This document shows positions 36,661-45,927 of a stretch of 64,000 bases of DNA, piece after piece. Location of the stretch: contig NZ_JADEWZ010000022.1 in the NCBI RefSeq assembly GCF_015207425.1, positions 24,809 to 88,808 of the forward strand, given 5' to 3'. The stretch comes from Lusitaniella coriacea LEGE 07157 (GTDB lineage Bacteria; Cyanobacteriota; Cyanobacteriia; Cyanobacteriales; Spirulinaceae). Within the stretch, counting starts at the first letter, position 1, and each line of letters begins with the position of its first letter. Made by a program: the position numbers and the translations under genes. The notes beneath the pieces were generated by a model. The model was not told the DNA's origin. It did no database searches and saw nothing but the letters and a program-made list of their open reading frames with translations.

Positions 36661-37923
36661 TTAGTGAGGGACGCGACCATTGTGAGAAGCGCTCTGCTCT
36701 TGCTCGACAGGCTCGTCGGGGGGATGGAGACCATTCAAAACTTGATAGAACAGCTCTTCCCGTAGTTGATACAGCTCTAAATCCCAACTGCGCCGGACAT
36801 CTTGGCGTTGGGCGTAGAAAGCTAGCTTCGCTATAGCAATACCGCTGGTTACCAAGCTGACCGTAAAGAAGAACAGGGGAAAGCCCAACTGCGATACATC
36901 TCCAGCGCTCAGCTTTTGAGCAAACCCCTGGAGCGATAGGCGGCTGGCTTCTAGTCCAGACCGAAGCTGTCCGTCCTCGTCAAAGTGGGTGCGGTAAATG
37001 TCGGGGCGAACGGCTTTGAGATAGAGCAACGAACTCCCATAACGCTGAATTTCGGCTTGCTTTGCTTCTCGCTCGCTTTGGATTTGCTCGGCATAGAGCT
37101 GCGCTTCCTGCTCGATGCGCGCAGCTTTCCGGCACAGGGGAAGGTTGATGAGAGCCACTTGGCTCCAATCGCGATTTCGTTCCCCCCAAGTGCCATAGGC
37201 TTGTTGATAGAGCAGGTCTCGATTCAGGCTATCTGCGGGTAAAGCTTTTAGGTCTTGCAAAATGGCTTGACAGTCAGCTTGGGCAAGATTGGCTCGCTCC
37301 TGACGCTGGGCGAGGTTTTGCTCCTGAAGATGGGTATCGAGGACTTTTTCCCGGATAAGTTCTTGCCCGCGTCGCTCGGCAAGCCCTGGTGGGTCTAACA
37401 ACAGCTCGATCCCCGGACCCGAAGTCAAGGTAAGAACCAGGTTGAGCAGAACGACTCCCACCAAACCCGTGAGGGCTTCCCCACGATGGGAGTTGCGACA
37501 GGCGGTTTCTCCCAGGGTGTTGCCCGTTTTGGTCAGCAGTACTCCCATCAATAGAGTCAGCACTGCTCCCAATCCGCCAAGTCCGGCAAAAGCATAATAG
37601 AGATAGGGATAGGCGGTCAGGGTGTTGAGGAGATTGGCGGCACTGAGCGTTGTCGCTGTTGTTTTTGCCTCCTGAATGAGGTTGGGGTTGACATCGCTGC
37701 GACCGTACAGCGTACTCCCCTCCGTCCAAACTAGAGTTTTGAGCGATTTGAGAGCGCGTTGCCATTGCGGGGGTTGCGGTTGTTTCAGTTCTCCCTCTGA
37801 GGCGGCAATCTCCCGCAGATGGGCAAATTCCGGTTTCGCTTCGAGCCAGCGAAGCATTTGCTCTGAGGTCTGGTTCTGGCTCTTCAGAATACTGTCTGTT
37901 AATTTTTTGGGTGATGGTGACAT
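36661..37923 (-). CDS. Membrane/coiled-coil protein of the mobilization region
   Basis: The 420 aa product has an N-terminal soluble helix bundle, hydrophobic segments at about 110-135 (YYAFAGLGGLGAVLTLLMGV) and 150-165 (GLVGVVLLNLVLTL), a long coiled coil (about 180-320) and a further membrane segment (LGFPLFFFTVSLVTSGIAI) near 360. GGAAAG precedes the ATG. It lies directly downstream of the coupling-protein gene on the same strand and could help couple it to the membrane. The family is not recognised. Confidence 0.55.
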   Translation of the reverse strand: MSPSPKKLTDSILKSQNQTSEQMLRWLEAKPEFAHLREIAASEGELKQPQPPQWQRALKSLKTLVWTEGSTLYGRSDVNPNLIQEAKTTATTLSAANLLNTLTAYPYLYYAFAGLGGLGAVLTLLMGVLLTKTGNTLGETACRNSHRGEALTGLVGVVLLNLVLTLTSGPGIELLLDPPGLAERRGQELIREKVLDTHLQEQNLAQRQERANLAQADCQAILQDLKALPADSLNRDLLYQQAYGTWGERNRDWSQVALINLPLCRKAARIEQEAQLYAEQIQSEREAKQAEIQRYGSSLLYLKAVRPDIYRTHFDEDGQLRSGLEASRLSLQGFAQKLSAGDVSQLGFPLFFFTVSLVTSGIAIAKLAFYAQRQDVRRSWDLELYQLREELFYQVLNGLHPPDEPVEQEQSASHNGRVPH

Positions 37924-37943
37924 TGTTTCTCTTTCCGTAATGG

Positions 37944-38166
37944 GTCAGCCGAAGGCAGAAGTTGTAGGGCAGAGGGAAGAAGCGCACCGCCTGCGCCGAG
38001 GAAACCTTGGCGTAAAGACGGAGCAAGAGGAGGAGGCTGGTATCTCAAGGGATAAGTTTGAAGAAAATTCCTTCTGCCCTCTGTCTTCATCACTCCCAAT
38101 TGCGAATTGCGAATTGGTAATTGCGAATTGTCAATGCCCTCTGCCTTCAAGGGCGAAGCCCTGGTC
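37944..38166 (-). repeat. Dispersed intergenic repeat B, copy 1
   Basis: It runs from GTCAGCCGAAGGCAGAAG through GGGATAAGTTTGAAGAAAAT and tandem CTGCC/AATTGCG units to CTTCAAGGGCGAAGCCCTGG. A second copy is at 55157-55396 and partial copies are at 60.4, 62.7 and 63.2 kb. It is non-coding. Confidence 0.75.
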
Positions 38167-38190
38167 AATGAAAATTGCTATGAGACTGGC

Positions 38191-40110
38191 TTACGCTAGC
38201 CCCAAAGCTTCGCGCTCTTCGTCGGACCAAGGCAACAGCTTGGTTGTGGGGTCGTCATCGTCGATGCGCTCGTAGGCGGTTACAGAGTCCACCCGTTGCA
38301 CTCTCATCTGTTGGATTTCCTCCCACTCGTATCGATGGAAGTGGATTCCTTCTCCGGGAGCGGTAAAGAATGCTGAGAGACCGTTTTCGGGGCCGGGAGC
38401 CGGGAAATTCATGTCCATAAACTGTTGGGCCGTTACGGTGCGACGAGTGCCACGTTTGTCCTGAGTTCCCTCTGTCGTACTGGTTCCCTGCGGACCGTAG
38501 GAAACTGAAGCGTTATAGGTCGTTTCAACGTATTCGTAATCGGAGAAATACTCGCTCAAGAGTTTGGCCGTTTCCGGGTCAACGCCCATGATGGCTTTCC
38601 GAGCGCACAAGCCAAAAATTTCAAAGGTTTTTTCCCGTCCTAAAATCCGCACGAGCGCGGGAAGATTTTGGGTGGACAAGACGGTGCCAAGGGATTTAGA
38701 ACGTCCGAGGGCTAACAGATTCTCCAGCTCCGGTAATGGGCTAATGGCAGCTAATTCATCGATAAACATCCACACCCGGCGTTCGGGGTCGTCGGGCAGG
38801 CTTTTGAGTCCGCTGGCGATGAACCGGAACAAAAGTTGATTGATGCGCTTGAGGGTTTCGGGAAATTCAAAATCGCTGCCCATCACCAGCACGTATTCTC
38901 CCCGCAACCAATTGCGAAGCGAAATCTTTTCTGGAGCGCGTTCCCACCGAGCGGCAACGATATTGAGGGGGAGTAGGTTGGCTTGAAGCGTCGTGAGAAC
39001 TTCATTTTTACCTTTTTTATCTTTGAAAAACTCCTCGTAGGCTTGATAGCGGGGATGATGGTTTTTCAATAGCAGCAACAGATCGTTTTTGTTGCTGCAA
39101 GCAAGGAGCAAGTCTCGAAGCGTCCATTTCGTCCCTTTCGCTGTTTGAAGGGCGACGATGACGGCGGTGAGGAGCAGTCGGGCTGCATCAATGAAATACT
39201 TGTTGTCTTTCTGGTTCTCATTCTCTGGAATCAGAACGGCGGACAGCTCGGCAGCCCTTGCCTCTCCTGTGATATCGAGGGCCATATCCCAAGCGCAACA
39301 TCGGGTGCGGTCTAGGGGATTGAGGATTTTGTAAGGTACGCCTAATGCCTCAAGAAAAGGGACCATCCCTGCTGATTGGTCGGGTTTTGAGTCTACGACG
39401 AGACCGCGATAGTTGGGAACGATGCCAATATACCCCAGAGCAATCGTCATCAGCACTTCTAGCCAAGTGCTTTTGCCCATCCCCGGTGCGCCCAGGATAA
39501 AGTAGCCCAAGGACTCTTGGGATTTTTCAACCCACAGCTTTCCCCAGGGAAGTCGGCGGTGGTTGCTCCCGTTGGCGGGAAGAGTTTTGAGGTCTGTTCT
39601 GAGTTTTCGACCCCGCAGCACGAGATCCCAAAATATCCACTGCGATTCTACAAGGGCTGCTGTAACGAGACCCGCCACGAAAACCGCAAACACCAGGGCG
39701 AGCTTGAGATCGAGTCCGGGGAGCAGAATCAGGCTGAGGCTCAAGGTTCCCAATCCAGAGCCGACAACAGCACAGATTGAGAGCATCCAAAAGCTCAAGG
39801 AAGCAATAGCCTGTTTCCAATATCTGAGGGTGGCTAAGGCCAGAACCCCTTTGAAGATGACCGACGACCCCCCTGCCGCGCACAAAAGCCCAATGCAGAC
39901 TCCTACAACATTGCCGGGATTGAACTCTGAGAGATGGAATATCTCTAGCAACAGGCGGGTCATTGCTACACCGAGAGTGAAAAGGGGTTGAGCGGCGATA
40001 CCGACTATCAAACCCGCCACGACCCACTTCTGCCAGGGGGGAATTTTCTTCGGTTCCTTGAGACTCTTCCCTATCCTCTCTAGGAGAGATGGCTTGCGTT
40101 TGTGATTCAT
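38191..40110 (-). CDS. VirD4/TraD-type coupling protein (T4CP)
   Basis: About 639 aa from ATG 40110, chosen for the GAGG eight bases upstream; the frame extends further but would overlap the previous gene. N-terminal membrane helices (WVVAGLIVGIAAQPLF and three more to about 165) are followed by the cytoplasmic ATPase: Walker A LGAPGMGKST, the TraD-like VVDSKPDQ segment, Walker B VWMFIDELAAI and the SLGTVLSTQNLPALVRILG arginine-finger region. Coupling proteins deliver the relaxosome to a type IV channel. No channel genes are in the window, so the element is probably mobilizable rather than self-transmissible. Confidence 0.9.
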   Translation of the reverse strand: MNHKRKPSLLERIGKSLKEPKKIPPWQKWVVAGLIVGIAAQPLFTLGVAMTRLLLEIFHLSEFNPGNVVGVCIGLLCAAGGSSVIFKGVLALATLRYWKQAIASLSFWMLSICAVVGSGLGTLSLSLILLPGLDLKLALVFAVFVAGLVTAALVESQWIFWDLVLRGRKLRTDLKTLPANGSNHRRLPWGKLWVEKSQESLGYFILGAPGMGKSTWLEVLMTIALGYIGIVPNYRGLVVDSKPDQSAGMVPFLEALGVPYKILNPLDRTRCCAWDMALDITGEARAAELSAVLIPENENQKDNKYFIDAARLLLTAVIVALQTAKGTKWTLRDLLLACSNKNDLLLLLKNHHPRYQAYEEFFKDKKGKNEVLTTLQANLLPLNIVAARWERAPEKISLRNWLRGEYVLVMGSDFEFPETLKRINQLLFRFIASGLKSLPDDPERRVWMFIDELAAISPLPELENLLALGRSKSLGTVLSTQNLPALVRILGREKTFEIFGLCARKAIMGVDPETAKLLSEYFSDYEYVETTYNASVSYGPQGTSTTEGTQDKRGTRRTVTAQQFMDMNFPAPGPENGLSAFFTAPGEGIHFHRYEWEEIQQMRVQRVDSVTAYERIDDDDPTTKLLPWSDEEREALGLA

Positions 40111-40139
40111 GAAATTTTTCCTCATCGCAATTGAAGGTT

Positions 40140-40619
40140 TTATTGAGAGCGTTTCCAGTTGGCAATCTGAGCGATCTTGTGACCGGGATAAGACCAACCG
40201 AAAGAGACCAGAATGATGAAAAACACGATGGCTGTGGTGCGCTGTAATCCGTGGGGGACGCTGGTATGGTGAACCAGCCCCCAATACATCCCGAGACCCA
40301 CGAGAAAGGGAAGTAAAAGTCGGATAATGCTCTGTATCAGCCAACGACAGCCACAGACCGCGATCTGTAGCGCTCGAAATCTGAGTAAGGCCCACTCGCT
40401 GAAAAAGGCATCGAGATAGCTCCCAAACCAAAAGGTCAAATAAAGAAGCATCGCGACCTTGAAGGAGACACTTTGCACGAATTCAGGGGAAATCCAGCCA
40501 AAGGCCAGACCGTCTCGGTAGGGCAGAACGCTAATTGTTGCCAAAATAAAGGGATACAAATGCGCCCATAGCCCGATTAGCCCGACAGTTGAAGCTAATC
40601 GTCGAAGAAACGTAATCAT
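40140..40619 (-). CDS. Four-helix membrane protein upstream of the coupling protein
   Basis: The 159 aa product has about four transmembrane segments (LIGLWAHLYPFILATISVL, FKVAMLLYLTFWFGSYL, LLLPFLVGLGMYWGL, TAIVFFIILVSFGW) and a short basic tail. It ends 29 bp before the coupling-protein start on the same strand. It is a likely membrane partner of the coupling protein; the family is not recognised. Confidence 0.6.
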   Translation of the reverse strand: MITFLRRLASTVGLIGLWAHLYPFILATISVLPYRDGLAFGWISPEFVQSVSFKVAMLLYLTFWFGSYLDAFFSEWALLRFRALQIAVCGCRWLIQSIIRLLLPFLVGLGMYWGLVHHTSVPHGLQRTTAIVFFIILVSFGWSYPGHKIAQIANWKRSQ

Positions 40620-40749
40620 CAGTTATTGAGGTTGATGGAATTTTCGAGGGGGGGTCAAACGAAGGCAGAAGGAGGAAGGCAGAGGGCAGAGGGCATTTTG
40701 CGTTTCTCTTTTCTCCTCAGCTCCCCTGCTCCCAACTTCCCCGCTCTCT

Positions 40750-41256
40750 TTACTGAGCGGCAGCAATCGTCGCGACCGTTAAAATGAGAAGCGCTCCCAC
40801 AAGACCGCCAATGGCGGAGGTCACAAGGCACCACAGCCAAGCCGTTTTAACTGAAACCGAGAAAGCACCCTGTTGGTGTTTTTGAGACCGCTCGATTTCA
40901 AATAATTTCTGATTGAGAATCGCACTCAATCGCTCGGCGGTGACGTAGAAGTTGTAATTTAACTCTTCATGACGTTTGAGACTGGTTTCAACTTGCTCGC
41001 AGAGGGCTAATAAAACGGCTTTGATGCCTTTTTGAAGTTCCTCTAGTTGTTCGGGAATCGGAGCGACAGACAGTTTTGCCTCGGTCATCGCTGCAAAAAT
41101 GAGGAACATGGGATCGTCTGGCTCGATGTCATGTTCGTAGAGAACCTGAAACACTTTTGTTCTAATGTCTTCAGGCACTCCCGCCATGATTGCGTTGAGC
41201 GAGGCCCGCTTTTTGGGGTCGCTCTTGCCGAAATTGGAGTGCTGAGATTTATTCAT
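40750..41256 (-). CDS. Helical protein with C-terminal membrane anchor
   Basis: About 168 aa from ATG 41256, which overlaps the ParA-like stop by 8 bp. The N-terminal region has a VPEDIRTKVFQVLYEHDIEP motif, the middle is a coiled coil (EQLEELQKGIKAVLLALCEQ), and a single C-terminal membrane segment (LWCLVTSAIGGLVGALLIL) ends the protein. A DNA-binding protein, ParA-like ATPase and this protein in a row recall the stbABC order of IncW plasmids. That is an analogy, not a sequence match I can show. Confidence 0.55.
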   Translation of the reverse strand: MNKSQHSNFGKSDPKKRASLNAIMAGVPEDIRTKVFQVLYEHDIEPDDPMFLIFAAMTEAKLSVAPIPEQLEELQKGIKAVLLALCEQVETSLKRHEELNYNFYVTAERLSAILNQKLFEIERSQKHQQGAFSVSVKTAWLWCLVTSAIGGLVGALLILTVATIAAAQ

Positions 41257-41968
41257 CGACAAGCAATCCCGTACTTTCGATGGCCGCAAAACTTTGACGG
41301 AGGAACTTATGCACCCGTTTTTTAGAAACCAAACTCAACTTAGGATGGCTTAAGGCTTCTGTTAGGGTGAGCTGGTTCGCTTCAATGAAATTTCGTTCTG
41401 CGTAAGGGAATTTAGGGATGTCGATGACCGGAACTCGATACTGACGAACGAGCGCTTGAAGCTCGTCATCTTCATCTACGTGAGTCCAGTCATCGCAAAG
41501 ACCCCAATTTCGGACTAAAACGTGAGGCATGAATTGACCGAGGTCTTTGAGGGTTTTCATGAAAAGCCCGATCGAGTCATAGCCTCCATTAGAAACATAC
41601 CAGTTACAGAAACTGACCCCTTCCTCTTTTGCCAATTCGTAAATTTCGTCTTCGAGAAACCACATTTTCATGGGTTCGTGGACTTGTGCGGGTAAGTTCA
41701 CAATTAAGTTCACAATTACGGTGGATTGGCAGGCAAGGTTGAAAATTTTGTCAGCCTTTGTTCGCTTCTGCTCGCTTTCAGAAAAGTAAGCAAATTCAGT
41801 TCTGACTGTTTCCTTATACAATCGCCCGACATCGGGATTGACTCTATCGGTCTCAACCAAGCAAAACGGAGCTTTCAAGTGCTTCAGAGCATACTCAGTT
41901 AAGAGCCAAGACAACAGCGATTTTCCGACACCGCCTTTTCTGCCATTGCTCCAATGGATACAGGACAT
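41249..41968 (-). CDS. ParA/MinD-like ATPase of the mobilization operon
   Basis: The 239 aa product opens with a deviant Walker A (NGRKGGVGKS, residues 8-17) typical of ParA/MinD, followed by LVETDRVNPD and a VIVNLIVNLPAQ segment. A strong AAGGAGGT lies 5 bp before the ATG. Chromosomal ParB or ParB-like genes are not next to it. Placed between a small DNA-binding-like protein and a tail-anchored protein upstream of the coupling protein, it is more likely a StbB-type transfer or positioning ATPase than a classical partition ParA. Confidence 0.75.
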   Translation of the reverse strand: MSCIHWSNGRKGGVGKSLLSWLLTEYALKHLKAPFCLVETDRVNPDVGRLYKETVRTEFAYFSESEQKRTKADKIFNLACQSTVIVNLIVNLPAQVHEPMKMWFLEDEIYELAKEEGVSFCNWYVSNGGYDSIGLFMKTLKDLGQFMPHVLVRNWGLCDDWTHVDEDDELQALVRQYRVPVIDIPKFPYAERNFIEANQLTLTEALSHPKLSLVSKKRVHKFLRQSFAAIESTGLLVDE

Positions 41969-41986
41969 TGGGTACCTCCTTGGGGT

Positions 41987-42535
41987 TTAAAGATTTTCAA
42001 ACTCGGACTTAAGGTCGTCATCTTCAAAACGCCGTCCCGTTAGGCGAGCGCGACGTTCTGGCGGGATTTTTGGGGCTTGCTCTGGCACTTCAGAACCTTG
42101 AGAAGGCATGGAGGAGCGAATACTTCGGTTTGCCGGTTTTGACTTGACCTCGCTTTGACTTTGAGAGGCTTTCTCCGCTTCAGCCATATACTTTCTCAAG
42201 CTCTCAGGACTAATGGTTAGACCTTCTTGCGCCAAAACTTCTACCAGTTGTTTGTATTGGTACCCTTCAGCTTTTTTGGCTTTGAGTAGGGGATATAACT
42301 CCCGAACGATTGACTTGAGAGTGGTTGTTTTGGGTTCTTGAGGAGGAGTTTCAGGAAGATCGTTGAGCTTCTGGGACAGTCGCTCCATAAAGCGCTCTTT
42401 CCTTTCTCCTCCCTCGGTGTTGAAGAGCGAATAGTTGTCACGATTCATTTCATTGCTGGGTAATGGTTGCCATACATCAAGAAACGTTTGGGAGACGCTG
42501 CTCGTTTTGAAAGAGAGCCGATGTCTCCCTCCCAC
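41987..42535 (-). CDS. Putative DNA-binding protein upstream of the ParA-like gene
   Basis: The 182 aa product from GTG (TAGGAAAA just upstream) has a helical segment LLKAKKAEGYQYKQLVEVLA followed by EGLTISPESLRKYM, which reads as a helix-turn-helix found in small plasmid transfer proteins. The C-terminal half is charged and probably disordered. An internal ATG at 42448 is an alternative start. The adjacent ParA-like gene begins 18 bp later, so they form one operon. Confidence 0.6.
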   Translation of the reverse strand: MGGRHRLSFKTSSVSQTFLDVWQPLPSNEMNRDNYSLFNTEGGERKERFMERLSQKLNDLPETPPQEPKTTTLKSIVRELYPLLKAKKAEGYQYKQLVEVLAQEGLTISPESLRKYMAEAEKASQSQSEVKSKPANRSIRSSMPSQGSEVPEQAPKIPPERRARLTGRRFEDDDLKSEFENL

Positions 42536-42540
42536 TTTTC

Positions 42541-43314
42541 CTAAGCTTTATCGTCAAAAGGACGTTTCTTGGGACGCACAGAAGCCTTTCGGCACAACCC
42601 TGGAACGTCCATCAAATTGATAAAGCGATCTGCTACGTTTCGTAACTCCAAGCCCGTATTTTGTTCAAATCCCCAAACTTCAATGCGCTTGCCCATCTGC
42701 TTGGCATACTTGGCAGGGATAGCAAACCCAGAATCTCCACTGACGATGACCACCGTATGACATTTTTCAGCAAACGCTAATAGCTCTGTGGTCAGTAACA
42801 AATCGATATTGGTGTTCTTTTTTTTGTCTGAGTAGTAGCGAATTTGTTGAGCGTGAATTTCAAAGCCCAAGCGCTGGATGCGATCTAGAAATCCTTGTTG
42901 ATTCTTGCTGGCTCCAATGGCCGTGTAATAATAAGGGCCGATCACCGAGAAAGCATCCTTGCACAGCGATTCAAAAAATTGAGGGAAATTAATCTCTAGT
43001 CCTTTTTCTTTGGCGCTGAAGAAAATATTTTCCCCATCAATACAGATCAAGGTAGAGCCTCTTTGTCCGGGCTGGAGACACATTTGGGGAGGGCGCTCTG
43101 GCTGGCGTTCGACCTGACAAATCGCCTCGTTGATTCGACCAACATTCAAACCAAAATCGTTTAACGAGCGTTTGAGATTGAGTTGGTTCATATAGAGCGG
43201 CATCGCCACGGCAATGGGCAACAGTGCTGGCTGCTTGAGAGCTAACGCCCCTATCCCGGCGAGAATCGAACTACCAAAAAGAATTTTCTCTTGACCCAAG
43301 TTTGTGGAAATCAC
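42541..43314 (-). CDS. NYN-domain (LabA/DUF88-like) ribonuclease, membrane-anchored
   Basis: The 257 aa product from GTG has two short hydrophobic stretches at the N-terminus (ILFGSSILAGIGALAL, LLPIAVAMPLYM), then a PIN-like NYN domain with the acidic residues in LICIDGENIFF, NTNIDLLLTTELL and VIVSGDSGF. NYN proteins are predicted metal-dependent RNases. The membrane anchor is less usual. It precedes the transfer operon by 5 bp and is probably its first gene. Confidence 0.8.
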   Translation of the reverse strand: MISTNLGQEKILFGSSILAGIGALALKQPALLPIAVAMPLYMNQLNLKRSLNDFGLNVGRINEAICQVERQPERPPQMCLQPGQRGSTLICIDGENIFFSAKEKGLEINFPQFFESLCKDAFSVIGPYYYTAIGASKNQQGFLDRIQRLGFEIHAQQIRYYSDKKKNTNIDLLLTTELLAFAEKCHTVVIVSGDSGFAIPAKYAKQMGKRIEVWGFEQNTGLELRNVADRFINLMDVPGLCRKASVRPKKRPFDDKA

Positions 43315-43684
43315 GGTAATTATTACCTCTGATAAACAATCTACGAACCAATCTAAAATTTCAGGAATCTTGAAAACAAATCTCCTGAAGCGATCGCTGA
43401 AAGTTTTTGAGGGAAAGGAACGCAGCTATTTCGGGAAGCTGTCCTGTTTCAATATCCCGAAACATTTCCCGGTATAAGTCGCGACGAGAGAATCCGGCAA
43501 ATTGCTTCGGGAGGGTAAGGGGAAGGGGGAATGGCAAGAGAAGGCATTACAAGTTCCCGGTACGAAAGGGACTCGTAGCTGCCTCGTTTTGGAAAACTAG
43601 AATAAGGAAAGGCGCGGTAACGGATAAACCATTGATAATAACCGTGCCATCTTGAGCCAGCTTAGAGTCTCCGCTGCTGCGTAC
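43315..43684. other. 370-bp gap with a HIP1 site and a possible 58-aa frame
   Basis: It contains GCGATCGC near 43390. A minus-strand frame from TTG 43537 to TGA 43361 has coding-like composition (GFSRRDLYREMFRDIETGQL) and could be a small gene or a fragment. Nothing else is recognised. Confidence 0.35.
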
Positions 43685-44164
43685 TTAATTTCCTCCGGAT
43701 ATGAACTTCCAGGGTAAGTAAGAGATAATGGGGGCTAGCTCGCTCCCATCATTTGCAACAGGGCATACGACCAAAGCCGCACAGTATTTATCCTTGTTCC
43801 GCCGACCTGTCCCTCGGAACTCGATAAACACTCCCTCAGCCCTTCTCCGGCGACAAAAGCGAGTTCCTTTCACTAAAGGATTCTGCTTGACCGCTGAGAA
43901 AAGCTCCTGTAGAGCTTCCTGTCCCTCCTTGACTTCTAGCGCCCCGTTCTCAATGGAAACCGTATATCTTAGGCTTTCGTAGTTTCGCGTTTCCGTTTTG
44001 AGACAAGACAAACCGATGTTGCCCGATATGGGGTCTGAATAGAAGTCGGTCAAGGTGTAGACGGCGCTAGATAACTCCTTTGACTGAACCACCAGACTAA
44101 AGGCAGTTTTGTCTAAAGAGTTCGCCTCTGGAATCTCTAGGGTTTGGATGGTGATAGCTTGCAT
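43685..44164 (-). CDS. Hypothetical 159 aa protein
   Basis: The start at ATG 44164 is chosen for the AGGAG nine bases upstream. The protein is soluble with a beta-rich first half (AFSLVVQSKELSSAVYTLTD) and a basic patch KGTRFCRRRRAEGVFIEFRG. No family is recognised. It stands apart from its neighbours and may belong to the NYN/transfer transcription unit downstream. Confidence 0.55.
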   Translation of the reverse strand: MQAITIQTLEIPEANSLDKTAFSLVVQSKELSSAVYTLTDFYSDPISGNIGLSCLKTETRNYESLRYTVSIENGALEVKEGQEALQELFSAVKQNPLVKGTRFCRRRRAEGVFIEFRGTGRRNKDKYCAALVVCPVANDGSELAPIISYLPWKFISGGN

Positions 44165-44365
44165 CTGTTTTTCTCCTACGCAAGTGGTACTCCAATCCCC
44201 CACACGGGAAATTGAAGTACCACTCTCAAAGGAAAACAATTTCAACCTTCTCCGTTACCACTCCTTCTATTAAGGGTTATGACAAGCTCAAGAAATTAGT
44301 AACACTCAATCTCTTTGAGCGTAAAAGGTAAACAAATTCAAAAAACAAATCGCACAAATAAACTG

Positions 44366-45874
44366 ATGTCAGGTCAATACTTTGGAGAGAAAACAAAAAG
44401 GAAAGCAGTTTTATTACTTGAACCCTTAATTGACTGTGCGAATGGAGAGAGGGAAAAGCCACACAAAGCTCTCAAGGATATTTACTGGGGCAACCGAAAA
44501 TACGAACTTGTGGTCAAAACAGTCGGGTTACATCCATTGGAGCTGCTTGTGCAAAGGAAGCTCAATCAAAAACAGATTAGTGAAACCTTATATCGGCTGA
44601 ATGATACGGTTAAAATTCTTCAGTTTCACAACCGCTTTGAACGAGAACAACAGGGAGAAAAATGGTGGGCTTTTAGTCTTTTTCTTTGGTCTGACGATAA
44701 GGACAAAAATATCAGAAAAATTCTAGACTGGAAAAAGAAAACAACTAGCCAGCTCGAACCCCAAGACCCAATACAGTCCGTTCAATCCTGCTCGCCGTCA
44801 CGCGGTCACGACGTTTCCCTTGCAGACAGCCAAGTCGAGCTGGACTCTCCTTTTTACATCCCGCGTCAAGAGATTGAATCTGACTGCTATCAAGCGATCC
44901 TCAAGCCCGGTTCTCTCGTTCGCCTCAAAGGACCCCAACAAATTGGTAAAACGTCACTGGTCGAAAGGCTTGTGCTTAAGGCGCGGAGGGAAAAGTATCG
45001 CACAGCCGTCTTGAGCTTTAACCTAGCAGAATTAACCGCTACAACAGGGATGTTGAAGTGGCTCTGTGCTGCTGTTAACCAAGAGTTAGAGCTACCCAAT
45101 AACGTTGCGACCCATTGGGATGACACCTTTGGTCCAAACCAAAGTGCTACCACTTACTTTGAAAAACATATACTCAAAGCCATTCAACAGCCGCTCATTC
45201 TTGTCCTCGATAATATTGATGTTGTCTTTGATAAACCAGAACTTCAGGACGGCTTTTGCCGCTTGTTGCGCTCTTGGAACGATTTGACGAAGGGCATCAA
45301 CCATCGAGCCGCCATTTGGCGACGATTGAGCCTGATTTTAGTCCACGCTACGGATAAGTACAGCTCCCTCGATATCCACCACTCTCCTCTTAACGTTGGC
45401 AAAGTGTTTGCTTTACCTGAGTTCAGCGAGATGGAAATTGCCGAGTTAGCCAAGCGTTACCCTCTTGCCAATATCAACAGTCAAGAGGTTAAGCAATACT
45501 TTGGCGGACATCCCTATCTAGTCAGGAGTGCTTTTGACTACCTCCATCAACAACAAGTCAATCTCGAATACTTACTAAAAATTGCACCCACTGAGAAAAG
45601 TCCATTCGGCAACCATCTTCGAGGTCATCTCAAAGCATTGCAACAAAATCCATCGCTGGGGCTTGGATTCAAAGAAATCGTAACCAGCAAAGAACCCGTG
45701 AGAGTCAGCAGTTCTGAGACGTTTAAACTTCAAAGCATGGGCTTAGTCAAAATAGAAGGCGATTTGTGTTCTCCGCTGTGCGAGCTGTATCGACAGTATT
45801 TTTCGCTTCGCCTACAAGAAAAAAGCAATTCTTTGGTTTCTCTGTTGAACCTGCTGCAACTCAAAATTTCTTAG
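44366..45874 (+). CDS. AAA_35-type STAND-like ATPase
   Basis: About 502 aa from ATG 44366 (a TTG at 44315 is possible). After a basic N-terminal region (about 1-130) comes an AAA-like domain: PFYIPRQEIESDCYQAILKP, Walker A KGPQQIGKTSL, Walker B LILVLDNIDVVF and an ALPEFSEMEIAELAKRYPL stretch of the type seen in cyanobacterial AAA-like proteins tied to vWA-MoxR conflict systems. A winged-helix end (GLVKIEGDLCSPLCELYRQY) follows. It lies 53 bp before the WD40 gene on the same strand, so the two are probably an operon. Confidence 0.75.
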   Translation: MSGQYFGEKTKRKAVLLLEPLIDCANGEREKPHKALKDIYWGNRKYELVVKTVGLHPLELLVQRKLNQKQISETLYRLNDTVKILQFHNRFEREQQGEKWWAFSLFLWSDDKDKNIRKILDWKKKTTSQLEPQDPIQSVQSCSPSRGHDVSLADSQVELDSPFYIPRQEIESDCYQAILKPGSLVRLKGPQQIGKTSLVERLVLKARREKYRTAVLSFNLAELTATTGMLKWLCAAVNQELELPNNVATHWDDTFGPNQSATTYFEKHILKAIQQPLILVLDNIDVVFDKPELQDGFCRLLRSWNDLTKGINHRAAIWRRLSLILVHATDKYSSLDIHHSPLNVGKVFALPEFSEMEIAELAKRYPLANINSQEVKQYFGGHPYLVRSAFDYLHQQQVNLEYLLKIAPTEKSPFGNHLRGHLKALQQNPSLGLGFKEIVTSKEPVRVSSSETFKLQSMGLVKIEGDLCSPLCELYRQYFSLRLQEKSNSLVSLLNLLQLKIS

Positions 45875-45927
45875 AACTCTCTCATTAGGGGGATTCTGGT
45901 TACAAAAACACTTGTTGTTGCTCGACG

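Noticed and set aside
40111..40431. Longer N-terminus for the coupling protein
   Set aside because: It would overlap the upstream membrane-protein gene by nearly 300 bp and lacks an RBS; ATG 40110 has one.
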